Shown here: in pieces, positions 8,764 through 18,148 of the stretch
Layout: the number at the start of each line of letters is the position of its first letter
Numbering within the stretch: the stretch's first letter is position 1
Origin: Erythrobacter ramosus
GTDB lineage: Bacteria > Pseudomonadota > Alphaproteobacteria > Sphingomonadales > Sphingomonadaceae
Reading direction: 5' to 3'
Assembly (NCBI RefSeq): GCF_009828055.1
Contig: NZ_WTYB01000001.1
Location: 325,183 to 389,182 of the forward strand
Length of the DNA: 64,000 nt
Position numbers and translations under genes: made by a program
Notes under the pieces: generated by a model
What the model saw: the letters and a program-made list of their open reading frames with translations, nothing else
Database searches by the model: none
What the model was told of the DNA's origin: nothing

Positions 8764-10469
8764 TGGCTGCTCCTTTCATAGTAGTCGCGGATTTTCTGCT
8801 GGATCAGCTCGGAGGTCTGGAGCTCGTCGGGAAGCCACGCGGCGTCGGTGAACTCGGCATAGACTTCGGAGAAATCCATGCGGCTGAGATCGAGCCGGGC
8901 GAATTCATCGAGCGTGAAGCCGAGGCACTGCTCGGTCTTGGGTTTGTCCCACGGCTTGGGCAGCTGCGCGCGGCCCTGTTCCTGGAGGATGCGGCTGAGC
9001 TTCGACTCAAAGCAGCAATAGACCTTCTTCTTGGTCAGGCAGACCCCGAGGAAAGAGGACGAGCAATAGGTGCCGACGTAGGCGCAGAGCCCCTGGACAT
9101 CGCGCTCATGGAGCAAGACTTCCTCGCGGTTGCAGCCGAGCATGACGAGGAGCTGGATCCCGGGGATCAGCGGAAATCCCTTACCCTTGCAGCAATTGAG
9201 GATCCCGAAGACCTTGGACGAACAGGTCTCACGCTTGCCCTTGAACAGGGTCATGGTCGCAGGATCGAATTCACGGCGCGCCTGGTCCATGGCGCTCAGC
9301 GCCACGACCGCATCCTTGAACTCGTCATTGGCCGCGCGTTGGATGGTCTCGCATGAGCCGTCGATGCAGTAGACATCGCCGTCGCAGACATATTGCTGCC
9401 CGGTGTTCTGTCCGGCCGGGACCGGGCATTCGTAGACTCGCTCTGCAGTCGAGCACGGCACATCGTCGGTCAGGCAATCCTCGCGCACGAAATGGCAGGC
9501 ACCATTGGCCTCGAGCGTGCCGCAGTCGTTGCCTGCGGTCTTGATCGTGCAGGTATAACCGCGCTGCCAGGCCCAGCAGGGCTGGGTTACTGCCACACCG
9601 TCGACGATCCGGGTGACCGGGTCGCTATCGGTGCATGTCTCGGTCTCGAGTGCGCAATTGATGTCGCTTGCGAGCGGCGAACACTGGCTTTCGTTCTTGG
9701 TGGCGGTGACCACCTGGCGAGACGAGGTCCTGACGGGTGTTTGGCCAGCAACAGGTGCCGTGCAGGTGTATTCGTCGACCGGATCACCGGGTTCGAAGCA
9801 CTTGTAGCCGTAAAGCGTGTCGATACCTTGGAGGCACCTGCCCGGGTGGGAGCCGGTATGCTGGCAGGTCGGCACCTGAAATAGGTCGCATTCGCCGTTG
9901 GTATCGGTGCAGTAGTACAGGTAGTCGGTGACAGTATTGACGCTGGCATCGAGTGTGACCTGGCAGGTCGCGGTCTTCTGTTCGGCGGTGTAGCCGGTGT
10001 TGCAGGTCGCCATGTAGGTGCCGACCGAGCCCGTGCCGGGCGGCAGGGGGACGCAATTGCCCTTTGATCCCGAGACCGACATGCCGCTGGTGTAGTCGAG
10101 CGGGGTCTCGCTGATCGCGCCCGACCGCGCCAGGATGCTTTGGATCTCCTGGGGCGAGAATTTCGCGCGGCTGCGCATGCTGTCCTCGATCGCGCGCACC
10201 GCGGTATTGTTCGTCGCCGCGCTTCGCGCAGCCCCCTCGATCCGGTCAGGATTGTTGGCGAGATCTTCGAGGCCCTGGGTCGCGGCGGGATCGAACCCCG
10301 GCACACGCGAAGCGTCTGGCGCGGTCGTCGCCGCGTCCTTGGCGCGGCCGATGATCGCTGACCCGAACGCCTTGCCGTCGGACTTGGCGTCCGTGGTGGT
10401 CTGCGCTGCCACCGGAGCGGCAATGGCGACGAGCAGCGCAGCCAGAAGTGGTTTAAGATAGCCCTTCAT
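8760..10469 (-). CDS. traN: TraN, Cys-rich mating-pair stabilisation protein
   Basis: A 569-aa outer-membrane adhesin candidate with a signal peptide (LLAALLVAIAAPVAAQ). The middle of the protein (about 140-470) is very cysteine-rich, with motifs such as CCKGKGFPL and YCCFESKLSRILQEQGR typical of TraN. In F, TraN contacts recipient outer-membrane proteins. It is shorter than F TraN (602 aa), with a compact central region where recipient specificity would lie. The start shares one base with the trbC stop (TGATG). Confidence 0.93.
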   Translation of the reverse strand: MKGYLKPLLAALLVAIAAPVAAQTTTDAKSDGKAFGSAIIGRAKDAATTAPDASRVPGFDPAATQGLEDLANNPDRIEGAARSAATNNTAVRAIEDSMRSRAKFSPQEIQSILARSGAISETPLDYTSGMSVSGSKGNCVPLPPGTGSVGTYMATCNTGYTAEQKTATCQVTLDASVNTVTDYLYYCTDTNGECDLFQVPTCQHTGSHPGRCLQGIDTLYGYKCFEPGDPVDEYTCTAPVAGQTPVRTSSRQVVTATKNESQCSPLASDINCALETETCTDSDPVTRIVDGVAVTQPCWAWQRGYTCTIKTAGNDCGTLEANGACHFVREDCLTDDVPCSTAERVYECPVPAGQNTGQQYVCDGDVYCIDGSCETIQRAANDEFKDAVVALSAMDQARREFDPATMTLFKGKRETCSSKVFGILNCCKGKGFPLIPGIQLLVMLGCNREEVLLHERDVQGLCAYVGTYCSSSFLGVCLTKKKVYCCFESKLSRILQEQGRAQLPKPWDKPKTEQCLGFTLDEFARLDLSRMDFSEVYAEFTDAAWLPDELQTSELIQQKIRDYYERSSQ

Positions 10470-11221
10470 CAGTCCTCTCCCTGCTGGAGCCGGGCGAGAT
10501 GCAGGCGGGCGAGCGCGGCGCCCGGGCCGCCGCCTTCGCTAAAGGTCTCGAGCACCTGACCCACCGTGACATTGCCGGTGAGCCGGTCATGCGGCGGCGG
10601 CGCGTCGCGGCAGTCGAAGCCGTCGCAGGGCGCGAAGTCGCTCGCCGTCATGACAAAGCTCGGCGCCGCATCGATGTGAAAGGCGCGAAACAACCGTGGG
10701 TCGATCCCGAGCGCGGCCGGAGCGTCCGCGCCTTGCCAGATCGCCGCCAGGGTCTGCTTGAACCGCGCGGCATCGCCTGCCGGAAACCCGCGCAGCACCG
10801 TGACCCCGCCCGCGCGGCCCATGTCACGGACCAGCGCCTTCAAGGCTTCGGGCGGCATCGACAGGCTGGCAAAGGCGATGAAGCGCGGGCCTTGGGAAAG
10901 CGGCGCCTTCTCCGCCTCTGCGCGGCTCTTGACCATGGCTTCGAAGTCGAAAGTGTCGCTCGTTTGCGCCAAGGGCGGCAGGCTCTCGGCATAGCGCGCC
11001 GCGATCGCTTGTGCTTCGCCCTGGCTTTGCACCGCCTGGTCCTGCACCGCCTCGGCCCGGCGGCGAACCGTGGCGGCGAGCGCCTCGGCATCTTCGGCAT
11101 GCTGCGCGGCGTTGGCGCGAATTGCCGCAAGATCGATGTCGTCGGGCGCGCTTTGGGCGAGCGCAAGACCGGCGAGCGAGATCCCCGCAGCGAGCGGGAT
11201 AGACAAGAGTTTCCGGTTCAT
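10469..11221 (-). CDS. trbC: TrbC, F-type pilus assembly protein
   Basis: A 250-aa periplasmic protein from ATG 11221, which overlaps traU by four bases; the open frame extends further upstream only as a shadow of traU. It has a signal peptide (MNRKLLSIPLAAGISLAGLALAQ), a helical N-terminal half and a C-terminal TrbC-type domain (FIAFASLSMPPEALKALV, VLRGFPAG, FHIDAAPSFVM). In F, TrbC is periplasmic, needed for pilus assembly and linked functionally to TraW. Confidence 0.92.
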   Translation of the reverse strand: MNRKLLSIPLAAGISLAGLALAQSAPDDIDLAAIRANAAQHAEDAEALAATVRRRAEAVQDQAVQSQGEAQAIAARYAESLPPLAQTSDTFDFEAMVKSRAEAEKAPLSQGPRFIAFASLSMPPEALKALVRDMGRAGGVTVLRGFPAGDAARFKQTLAAIWQGADAPAALGIDPRLFRAFHIDAAPSFVMTASDFAPCDGFDCRDAPPPHDRLTGNVTVGQVLETFSEGGGPGAALARLHLARLQQGED

Positions 11222-12231
11222 AGCGCGCAGCAGTTCCGCTTGCGCCAGACGAGGTAGCCCATGTCCTCGCCGATCGCGGGGATGACCTGTCCGGCCGATT
11301 GAAAGGTGGTGGCGGCACCGATCGGAGGGCAGGCATAGCGCCCCTTGGTCGCCGGGTTCGGATTGGTGGCCTGGAAGCGGTATTGCTGTTTGCGCATCAC
11401 CGGCATCAGGTACTTGCCGCAAAGTCCCTTGCCGCCCATCGTGCCCCAGGCGACGAGCTCGCGGTGGAGCTTGTAGGCAAAGCGCGACAGCACGAGCCGC
11501 GAGGCCTGGACGTGGCCGATCGAGGCCGAGACGTTGCCGTTCATCGGGTACATCGAGCCCTGGCAACCTGCGCACCAGAACATCTCGTCGATCGGCAGCT
11601 TGACCGTCGAGGACACGCAGTCCGCTGCGCAGGCCGCGAGCGCCAGCGGATTGGCGAACAGCACAGCCTCGGGGTTGATGATCGCGGTGAGCTCGCTGTC
11701 CTGCCAGAGCGGGTCGATCTCGGAGATGTAGAGAATGTCGATCGAGCCAGATTCAAGGCAGAGGAAGTCGGCGACTATCTCCATCCAGTAGATCAGTGGG
11801 TAGGCGTACCAGTGGACGTGCCAGCTCGAATAGTTCTGGCTTGCCCCGCCCACGGCCGAGGGCCCCTTGATCGAGCGGAAGCCGATGTCGAACCCGGGGT
11901 CGAGCTTCATGCCGCCAAGATTGACGAAGCACCACGGCTTCATGCTGACATCGGCGAGCCGGACCGGCTCCCAGAACCCCATGGCGATCCCTGGGCGCAG
12001 GCCGCACAGGCACAGCGGCAGGTCGGGGTTGTCGGGATCGGGCCGGTTCGAAGGCCAGATCTTGAGCCCGCCGACCGAGATCGGAAACAGGCATGACCAG
12101 CAGATGTCCGTGATTGGGTTGACGAAGCTGCCCGTGCAGCGGCCCGGCCCGGCAGCGGCGTTGGCCGGACTGGCCAGCGCCAGACCCAGCGCTCCCAGCG
12201 CGGTCGCGGCGATCTTATGAAGCCTCTTCAT
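11218..12231 (-). CDS. traU: TraU, conjugative transfer protein
   Basis: A 337-aa exported protein, the usual TraU length (about 330). It has a signal peptide ending near ASPANAAA and the characteristic Cys-rich start (CTGSFVNPITDICWSCLFPI), then LCLCG, WHVHWYAYPLIYWMEI and WCAGCQGSMYPMNG. TraU in F is periplasmic, disulphide-rich and needed mainly for DNA transfer. It overlaps traW and trbC by four bases each. Confidence 0.95.
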   Translation of the reverse strand: MKRLHKIAATALGALGLALASPANAAAGPGRCTGSFVNPITDICWSCLFPISVGGLKIWPSNRPDPDNPDLPLCLCGLRPGIAMGFWEPVRLADVSMKPWCFVNLGGMKLDPGFDIGFRSIKGPSAVGGASQNYSSWHVHWYAYPLIYWMEIVADFLCLESGSIDILYISEIDPLWQDSELTAIINPEAVLFANPLALAACAADCVSSTVKLPIDEMFWCAGCQGSMYPMNGNVSASIGHVQASRLVLSRFAYKLHRELVAWGTMGGKGLCGKYLMPVMRKQQYRFQATNPNPATKGRYACPPIGAATTFQSAGQVIPAIGEDMGYLVWRKRNCCAL

Positions 12232-12857
12232 GGACGGGATCCCTTGGCGTTGGGGAGGACGATCTCGCTCACTTCGAGCAGGCGGCCCTGTTGGCGCACG
12301 CGCGCTGGCACGGCACGGATGGCGAAATGAGTGCTGAGCTTGCCGCCCTGGTCAAAGTAGAACCGGCGCTGGCGGGCCTTCATCAGTTCGAGCGGCGCGC
12401 CGCGCACGAGAATAAGCTTGGCATTCGGCGACTGGCGGAGCGCCCAGGCGAGCTGATCGGGATCGTCGCCATCGAAGAACAACAGCTCGGAGCGCAGCGG
12501 CACGCTGTCGAGCGGGTTTACCCGCGTCCCGCGCGCATGGATGAGCTCGCCCTTGGGCCCTCGAATATCGGTCTCCAGCGTGATCGTCGGATCGAAGGCC
12601 CACTTGCGCGCGGCTTCGGCGCGAACCAGCCCGGCGACCGGTTCGGGCCGCTCGACCCGGGCCACTGTCCGCCGCTTCAATTCCTGGTTAAGCCGCGCGG
12701 TCTCGCCGGACTTTTCCATGGCGGTGAGCCGTGCGTGGATCTGCTCGAGCAGGTCACGCTCGATTACCGGGAAGACCGTACCCTGTTGGCCATAGTCGCG
12801 GGCCTGGGCCGTGCTCGCCAGCATAAGCGCGAGTGGCAGGAGAAGCGCGCGCCTCAC
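12228..12857 (-). CDS. traW: TraW, pilus assembly protein
   Basis: A 209-aa periplasmic protein with a signal peptide (LLLPLALMLASTAQA). It carries the TraW pattern: YGQQGTVFPVIERDLLEQI near the N-terminus, then RTVARVERPEPV and the C-terminal LLFFDGDDPDQLAWA and LILVRGAPLELMKA segment. TraW is needed for F-pilus assembly and works with TrbC and TraU, its immediate neighbours. Four-base overlaps on both sides. Confidence 0.93.
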   Translation of the reverse strand: MRRALLLPLALMLASTAQARDYGQQGTVFPVIERDLLEQIHARLTAMEKSGETARLNQELKRRTVARVERPEPVAGLVRAEAARKWAFDPTITLETDIRGPKGELIHARGTRVNPLDSVPLRSELLFFDGDDPDQLAWALRQSPNAKLILVRGAPLELMKARQRRFYFDQGGKLSTHFAIRAVPARVRQQGRLLEVSEIVLPNAKGSRP

Positions 12858-13375
12858 AGGATTGCCCTTCCGCTGCCGACAATCTGGCCCCGGCAGGCAT
12901 AGCCGACCTCGGCGTAGCGGCTGTCGAAGCCGCGGGGATGGTCGCTGCCGACGTAGTAGCAGCCGCGCGGGATCTCGCCTTCGGGTCCTGGGTTGAGCGT
13001 TTCGCCGAGCCGCGTGCGCGAAAGCCGCACCGCGACTTTGTGTCCGTTGATCAGGACGTTCGCCCCCTGGTGGCTCACCTGGTCGCCCGGCAGGCCGAGG
13101 ACGCGCTTGCCAAACATGTGCGGCCCTTTGCCGAAGTGCCGGTCGAGCAGCGGCGAGGCCGGCGGTTCAAAGAAGATCAGGCTGCCGGCCGCGATTGGCG
13201 CCGACTTGTCGAGCCAGAAGGCCCAGTTGGGCAGGCTCGGGCTGGTGTTGATCAGGAAAGCATGAGTCTCGCCGAAGGCCGCAAGCGGCGCCCAGGCGAA
13301 GGGCAAGGCGACCAGGCCGGTGAGGATTAGCGGGCGCCCCAGTGCCCGGGCAAGAGCGGCAAGTCGCTGGGTCAC
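12854..13375 (-). CDS. Conjugative transfer signal peptidase (S26, TraF/TrhF type)
   Basis: A 173-aa S26 signal peptidase-like membrane protein. A hydrophobic anchor (LILTGLVALPFAWAPLAAFG) is followed by the catalytic serine region (NTSPSLPNWAFW) and the lysine region (GKRVLGLPGD), then the GCYYVGSDHPRGFDSRY box. Such enzymes process pilin or other exported transfer proteins. F itself lacks this gene, but many F-type systems of integrative elements and large plasmids carry it here. Four-base overlaps with trbI and traW. Confidence 0.92.
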   Translation of the reverse strand: MTQRLAALARALGRPLILTGLVALPFAWAPLAAFGETHAFLINTSPSLPNWAFWLDKSAPIAAGSLIFFEPPASPLLDRHFGKGPHMFGKRVLGLPGDQVSHQGANVLINGHKVAVRLSRTRLGETLNPGPEGEIPRGCYYVGSDHPRGFDSRYAEVGYACRGQIVGSGRAIL

Positions 13376-13758
13376 GGGTGCTTCTCCGGGCTCAGCCGCG
13401 CGGCAATCCGCCGCTCGAGCTCGGGGGTTGCGTCCGGCACCTCACCGGCCAGCACTGCCTCGGCGACCAGCACCACCCGGCCGCCCGTGCCCATGTCCTG
13501 GACCGCAGCTTCGGCCGCCTTGAGGTAGGCGAGCGTGCGGGCTTGGCCTTCTTGGGGATCCTTCTGCGCGCGTGCCTCGGCATCGACGAAGCGCGCTATG
13601 GTTTCCGCGAGGCGCACCGTGACGATTTGTTCGCGCGGACGCGCCAGTTCGCGGCTCACCCATACGCCCCAGAGCAGGAGGCCGACCAGGAGCAGGACCG
13701 CGCTGAGACGCAGGACGAGTGGACGATTAAAGGATTGTAATAGGCTTGGCTTAGCCAT
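13372..13758 (-). CDS. trbI: TrbI-like F-type transfer protein
   Basis: A 128-aa inner-membrane protein from ATG 13758, preceded by AAGGAGG; a longer upstream frame lacks a better start. One transmembrane segment (LRLSAVLLLVGLLLWGVWV, about 16-34) is followed by a periplasmic helical domain with VTVRLAETIARFVDAEA, the TrbI signature region. F TrbI affects pilus retraction. The gene overlaps orf128 by eight bases and the S26 peptidase gene by four. Confidence 0.85.
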   Translation of the reverse strand: MAKPSLLQSFNRPLVLRLSAVLLLVGLLLWGVWVSRELARPREQIVTVRLAETIARFVDAEARAQKDPQEGQARTLAYLKAAEAAVQDMGTGGRVVLVAEAVLAGEVPDATPELERRIAARLSPEKHP

Positions 13759-14137
13759 TGTCGGCCTCCTTGGAATTGGTGGGAGCGAGAGCCAGTTCGA
13801 GGCGCTGCAGGAACCGGGGGCCACGCAGCAGCAGCACGCCGAGGGTCAGGATCAGGAACGCGCCCTGCAGATCCTGCGAGAAGCCAAGCCGCCGCAGCGC
13901 GTCGGCGTCGCGGTAGTGCTCTGCGAGGTTCTGGAGCTGGGCGAAGAGCAGCGACAGGTCCCAGCCAGCGAGAAGCAGAAAGAGGAACAGCGGCACGCCG
14001 AGCACGATCAGCAGGCTCGAGACCGCGAAGCGCGCGGCCTCGATCAGGACAAAGCAGGTCCCCTGGAGGAAGGGCAGCAGCTGGATCGACGGCGACCAGT
14101 CGCCGATGTGGTCGAAGGGCGTTTGATGGAAAGGCAT
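13751..14137 (-). CDS. Membrane protein of the tra operon (orf128)
   Basis: A 128-aa protein with two hydrophobic segments (about 38-57, VSSLLIVLGVPLFLFLLLAG, and about 92-106, GAFLILTLGVLLLRG). It sits between traC and trbI, sharing one base with the traC stop and eight bases with trbI, so it is translationally coupled and part of the operon. F has no obvious equivalent at this place. It may be a specific inner-membrane part of this transfer system; no family recognised. Confidence 0.8.
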   Translation of the reverse strand: MPFHQTPFDHIGDWSPSIQLLPFLQGTCFVLIEAARFAVSSLLIVLGVPLFLFLLLAGWDLSLLFAQLQNLAEHYRDADALRRLGFSQDLQGAFLILTLGVLLLRGPRFLQRLELALAPTNSKEADNG

Positions 14138-16689
14138 CAGCGCGCTCCCTGCGCAAGGCCGGCGACCTTGCGGATCGCATCGGCGAGCGGCATGCCCCGC
14201 GCCTCGAGCGCCTGGATCGCGGCATAGGTGTCGGGATCGGAGGAGAAGATCGTTGCCGAGAGCGGATCGAGCACCAGGCGGCCGACTGCCTCGGTCTCGG
14301 GACCCTTGATGAAGATCTCCGAGTATTCCGCGCCCGAGCGCTTCAAAGACCGGATCAGGGTCTCGGTTCGGTCGTCCATGTCGAGCCGGGAACTCTGCCG
14401 GAAATCGGCAATCGTCTCAGCCTTCTGCTGGAGGATCAGCATCCAGTCGCTGTTCTCGAGCGCGGCGCGCGCGCCATCCGACTTGTAGTAGTCGTTGAGC
14501 GACTGGGTCGCGGTCGCGAGCGCACCGCCGTACTTGCGTGCCGTGCGGGCATAGGTCTCGACGAACTCGCCCATCGACCCACCGCGCAGCATCGACCAGG
14601 CCTCGTCGATCAGCAGCAGCTTGCGGGTGCTGCGCGATGTCCGCGTCATCGCCTGGCCAGTCATGAACATGATCGCCGAGAGCACGACGCTTCTGAGCTC
14701 CTCCCGGCTCGCGAGATCGCTCATCTCGAAGACCGTGAAATCGTCATCGAGCGCGAAGCTGGCCTTGCCGGAGAAGAACCCGCCATATGAGCCGCCGCGG
14801 CAATAGGGCGCGATCGCGGTTGCGAGGTTCGTGCCGAGCTCGCCGCCGCCAAGCCCAAGCGCCGCGGCGATGTCGTCGATGCTGCCGCCGCTGCCGAGCG
14901 TATTCCAGACGGTGGTGACTGCCCGGTCGATCAGCCCGCGCTCGGTGTCGCTGGGCTTGTCGTCGTGGCGCGCCATCTGGCCGATGATCGCCTTGATCAT
15001 CGCAAAGCAGTCGAGCTTGTAATCCTCGTCGGCTTCGGCGCGGGCATCGTCGACCATCGAGAAGGGATTGAGCGAGAACCCGGCGGCGAGCGTGAACTCG
15101 ACAAAGCGCCCGCCCTGGAGCTTGACCGAGTGCTCGAACGAACGGCCATCGTCGATCACCACGACCTTGGCGCCCGCACCGCGCAGCGCGGCGCAGAGTT
15201 CCTGGAGCAGAACTGACTTGCCCGACCCCGACTTGCCGCAGATCGCGATGTTGTGGTTGCCCGCGCCGTTCTCGAACGGCGACCACCAGAATGGCTGGCC
15301 CCGGCGGCCAACAAGCAGCAGGTGTGGAACCGCGCGGCCGAGGTACTCGCCCTGCATCGGCGCAATGTTCGCCGCCGTGGTCGAGAGCATGGTGCGCAGG
15401 CGCTTCAAGCGCTGCATGTCGTCGGCGAGACCATCAGCGAGGCTGAGCGGAAAGGCCGCGACCAGGCCTTGGAGCTGAAGGAACCGCTCGTCGGTGAGAT
15501 CCCAGCCCGCGGCCTTGAAGATCGCTTTGATCACCCGCTCGTGCGCGTCGCCTTGCCCGAGCGGCGAATAGCTGGTGAGCCCGTAGAACAGCTTGACCAG
15601 CTTCTTGCCGGCCTGGAGTTCGTTTTGGACATGGCGCCATTCAGCCGACTGGTCAGCGAGCTTGGGCAGGAAGCGCGCGCTCTTGGTCTGGCTGAGGCTG
15701 GTCGTGCGCATGAACTTGTAGCCAGCGCGCGCCGAAGCCGCCTCCTGATCGGGATAGACCAGGCACAGCATGGTCGCGGTCGGGCAAGGAAAGCGCAGCT
15801 TGTCGGTGAACATGTCGCCGATCAGCCGCGCGCATTCCCACGGCGCCCAGCGTTCGGGGAACGAACGCACCGCAAAATGCCGGAGGTCGAAGCTGTCGGG
15901 GAGGCACTCGCCAACTTGGGGGTGGCCGGCCGCATCACGCCCTAGTTCGCGGAACCGCTCGGTCCTCAAGACCAGGCGGTCGTCTTCGACCTCAAGCTCG
16001 ATGTCGCCGCGGATTGCCTGGACGTCGAGTCGCTCAAGCGGGTTCCAATGGTTGGGCTCGGGCTCGCGCGCGGTGGTCGGCGAAGTGAGCTCGTCGACCA
16101 GGCCGATCAAGGCCGAAGGCCGGAGCGCATGGGCTTCGAGCCCGAGCGAATGGATCAGGCCCAAGAGCCCTTCGCGGCACTCGGCCAGTTCGGCATCGCT
16201 GACGCGGCTGCCCTCTGGCACGCCCAGCGAAACGATCAGCCGGGTGCTGCGGACATGGAACGGGGCATGGGCCGAACCGCTTTCCCAGACGAGGTCGTAG
16301 AACCGCGCGATCCGCTCGCGGGCGATCGCCTCGTAGATACCGCCCTGCTCGTAGCGCGTGGCGAACCACGGCGAGACGACCTGCCCGATGCGCGGGCTGG
16401 CGAAGTTGAGCACCTGAAGACAGGCCCCCTCGGGCAGCCCTTCGGAGAAGAACTGCCCGAGGATCTCGCCGGTGCGCTCGTCGGCGCCGATCAGCGGGGT
16501 GACTTCGAGGACGAAGCCCTTCGAACGCGCATTGCGGTAGAGCCCGGCGCTCTCGTCGTAGACCCGGTACGGCAGCCAATCGGAGAGCATGTCGAGCGCG
16601 AAGCCCGCGCGCGGCTTCTCGGCCGCGGCCGTGTCTGCAAAGAGCGAGCCCATCAGCGCGTCGCGGGCCTTGGCGAGCGAATAGGTCAT
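14137..16689 (-). CDS. traC: TraC, type IV secretion ATPase
   Basis: An 850-aa VirB4/TraC-family ATPase. The N-terminal TraC domain is followed by Walker A (CGKSGSGKSVLL, about residue 483) and Walker B (LLLIDEAWSML, about residue 693), then the TATQSLNDYY and LQQKAETIADFRQ sensor regions. TraC drives pilus assembly at the inner membrane. It overlaps traV by four bases. All ATPase motifs look intact. Confidence 0.96.
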   Translation of the reverse strand: MTYSLAKARDALMGSLFADTAAAEKPRAGFALDMLSDWLPYRVYDESAGLYRNARSKGFVLEVTPLIGADERTGEILGQFFSEGLPEGACLQVLNFASPRIGQVVSPWFATRYEQGGIYEAIARERIARFYDLVWESGSAHAPFHVRSTRLIVSLGVPEGSRVSDAELAECREGLLGLIHSLGLEAHALRPSALIGLVDELTSPTTAREPEPNHWNPLERLDVQAIRGDIELEVEDDRLVLRTERFRELGRDAAGHPQVGECLPDSFDLRHFAVRSFPERWAPWECARLIGDMFTDKLRFPCPTATMLCLVYPDQEAASARAGYKFMRTTSLSQTKSARFLPKLADQSAEWRHVQNELQAGKKLVKLFYGLTSYSPLGQGDAHERVIKAIFKAAGWDLTDERFLQLQGLVAAFPLSLADGLADDMQRLKRLRTMLSTTAANIAPMQGEYLGRAVPHLLLVGRRGQPFWWSPFENGAGNHNIAICGKSGSGKSVLLQELCAALRGAGAKVVVIDDGRSFEHSVKLQGGRFVEFTLAAGFSLNPFSMVDDARAEADEDYKLDCFAMIKAIIGQMARHDDKPSDTERGLIDRAVTTVWNTLGSGGSIDDIAAALGLGGGELGTNLATAIAPYCRGGSYGGFFSGKASFALDDDFTVFEMSDLASREELRSVVLSAIMFMTGQAMTRTSRSTRKLLLIDEAWSMLRGGSMGEFVETYARTARKYGGALATATQSLNDYYKSDGARAALENSDWMLILQQKAETIADFRQSSRLDMDDRTETLIRSLKRSGAEYSEIFIKGPETEAVGRLVLDPLSATIFSSDPDTYAAIQALEARGMPLADAIRKVAGLAQGAR

Positions 16690-17279
16690 GGCTTCGGACT
16701 TTCGGTTGCGACTGGCGCTTCGGCCGGATGGTCAAGGTGGGGGACCCGGCTGGGGCTGAGGGAGGGGCCGGGTCCCCCGGCCGGAGCGTGCTGCGAGGGG
16801 GCAGTCAGCACGTCCGGCAAGGCGGAGATGGTCGGTTCGGGATCGGGTACTGGCGCCACTGGGTCTTGCGGCTGCCGCGCGGCCGCGACCACGCGGGCGA
16901 GCGCATGGGCAACTTCGCGCCGGCTCGCCGGATCCTTGAAGTGCTTGCCGATCGGATCGGGTAGCGGCACTTCGACGATCCGCGCTTCGTGGGTGCGGCC
17001 TTGCGCATCGCGGAAGGCGGCGAGCACGACCTTGAGCCGGTCGGCGCCAGGGCCACGGTCGGCCGGGTGCTCGACGCGGTGCTCGGCGAGCGTTGTCACC
17101 GTCTCGTTGATGGCGGCGCGGGTCGCGCGTTCGTCGATCACCGAAGTCGGTGCGCAGTCGCCCGCAGGCGCCTTGCAGCTGAAGCTGCCTTTGACGTTGC
17201 CGCCGAGCATGGCGCAGCCGGAACTGGCGAGCACGAGAGCGACGAGCGCCAGCGGACGATGGATGGCGATCTTGCCCAT
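16686..17279 (-). CDS. traV: TraV, outer-membrane core lipoprotein
   Basis: A 197-aa lipoprotein with a lipobox (LASSGC, Cys at about 22) followed by the TraV-type CAMLGGNVKGSFSCKAPAGDC. The C-terminal half is rich in Pro and Ala and probably flexible. TraV (VirB7-like) forms the outer-membrane core complex with TraK and TraB. It starts on the last base of the dsbC stop (TGATG). Confidence 0.9.
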   Translation of the reverse strand: MGKIAIHRPLALVALVLASSGCAMLGGNVKGSFSCKAPAGDCAPTSVIDERATRAAINETVTTLAEHRVEHPADRGPGADRLKVVLAAFRDAQGRTHEARIVEVPLPDPIGKHFKDPASRREVAHALARVVAAARQPQDPVAPVPDPEPTISALPDVLTAPSQHAPAGGPGPSLSPSRVPHLDHPAEAPVATESPKP

Positions 17280-18148
17280 CAGCGGCCTCCCTTATTCTGG
17301 TCGAGACCGAGGAAGCGGCGGATTTCCGCAGCGGGGCGGTAGCCCTGGAGCACCGCGCCGTCGCTCGGGCGGACCATCACCGGGGTGCCGTTGAACCGAT
17401 TGGCCTTGGCAAAGGTCTCATTGGCATCAAGTCCCTTGGCCTTGCAGCCCTTGCGCGGGTTCGGGGCCTGGCCCGCATAGGCCTGGTGCAGCGCCTCGGC
17501 TGGATCGAGCGCGCAAAGCACTGCCTCGGACAAGGCCCGGCTCTTTGCGCCGAAGATCGAGATCGGGCGCTCTTCGACGTGGACCCCGGCCTTGGTGAGC
17601 TCGCCGGTCAAGCGCTGGCAGTAACCACACTGGAAGTCAGAGAAGACCACGACCTTGGGAGCAGCGGGATTGCCCCAATGGATCGCACCGTCGGCCGGGA
17701 GCGTGTTTAGATCGACTTGGGTGGGAGCGGCCTGGGGTTGCTCGTCACCGTGATCGTCACCTTGCTTGCCCGCGCGCGCGCCGCCCGCGGCGATGAGATC
17801 GGGGTTGAGCTCGAGCAGCCGCGCGGCAGTGACGTCGCTGCGCGTCTCCATGTCATAGAGCCGGCCGACGACGAGGTAGCGCGCGGCCTGATCGACGTAG
17901 AACAGGGTCTTGCCTGAAACCACTTCGCACAGTCCGCCGAAACCCTCGCAGGTGAGCGCATCGATCGGCGTCTTGGGGAGGCGCGCAGCGAGCGCAGCGC
18001 GCACATTTGCGGTCACTTCGCTCGCGAGCGCAGGCTCGGAGGTCAGCGTCGCGACCCCAAGACTGAGCACGGTCAAGGTCCCCGCAAGGGCAAGTGCGGC
18101 GGTAGCCGCCCGGGCCTTCAAATCCGGTTTGGAATTCGTGTAGTTCAT
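17279..18148 (-). CDS. dsbC: DsbC-type disulphide isomerase of the tra operon
   Basis: A 289-aa exported protein from ATG 18148, which overlaps traB by four bases; the open frame further upstream is a traB shadow. After a signal segment (ALALAGTLTVLSLGVATL) comes a DsbC-like dimerisation region and a thioredoxin domain with CGYC in VVFSDFQCGYCQRL. It probably isomerises disulphides in the Cys-rich TraN, TraU and TraH. Such genes are common in F-type operons between traB and traC. Confidence 0.93.
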   Translation of the reverse strand: MNYTNSKPDLKARAATAALALAGTLTVLSLGVATLTSEPALASEVTANVRAALAARLPKTPIDALTCEGFGGLCEVVSGKTLFYVDQAARYLVVGRLYDMETRSDVTAARLLELNPDLIAAGGARAGKQGDDHGDEQPQAAPTQVDLNTLPADGAIHWGNPAAPKVVVFSDFQCGYCQRLTGELTKAGVHVEERPISIFGAKSRALSEAVLCALDPAEALHQAYAGQAPNPRKGCKAKGLDANETFAKANRFNGTPVMVRPSDGAVLQGYRPAAEIRRFLGLDQNKGGR

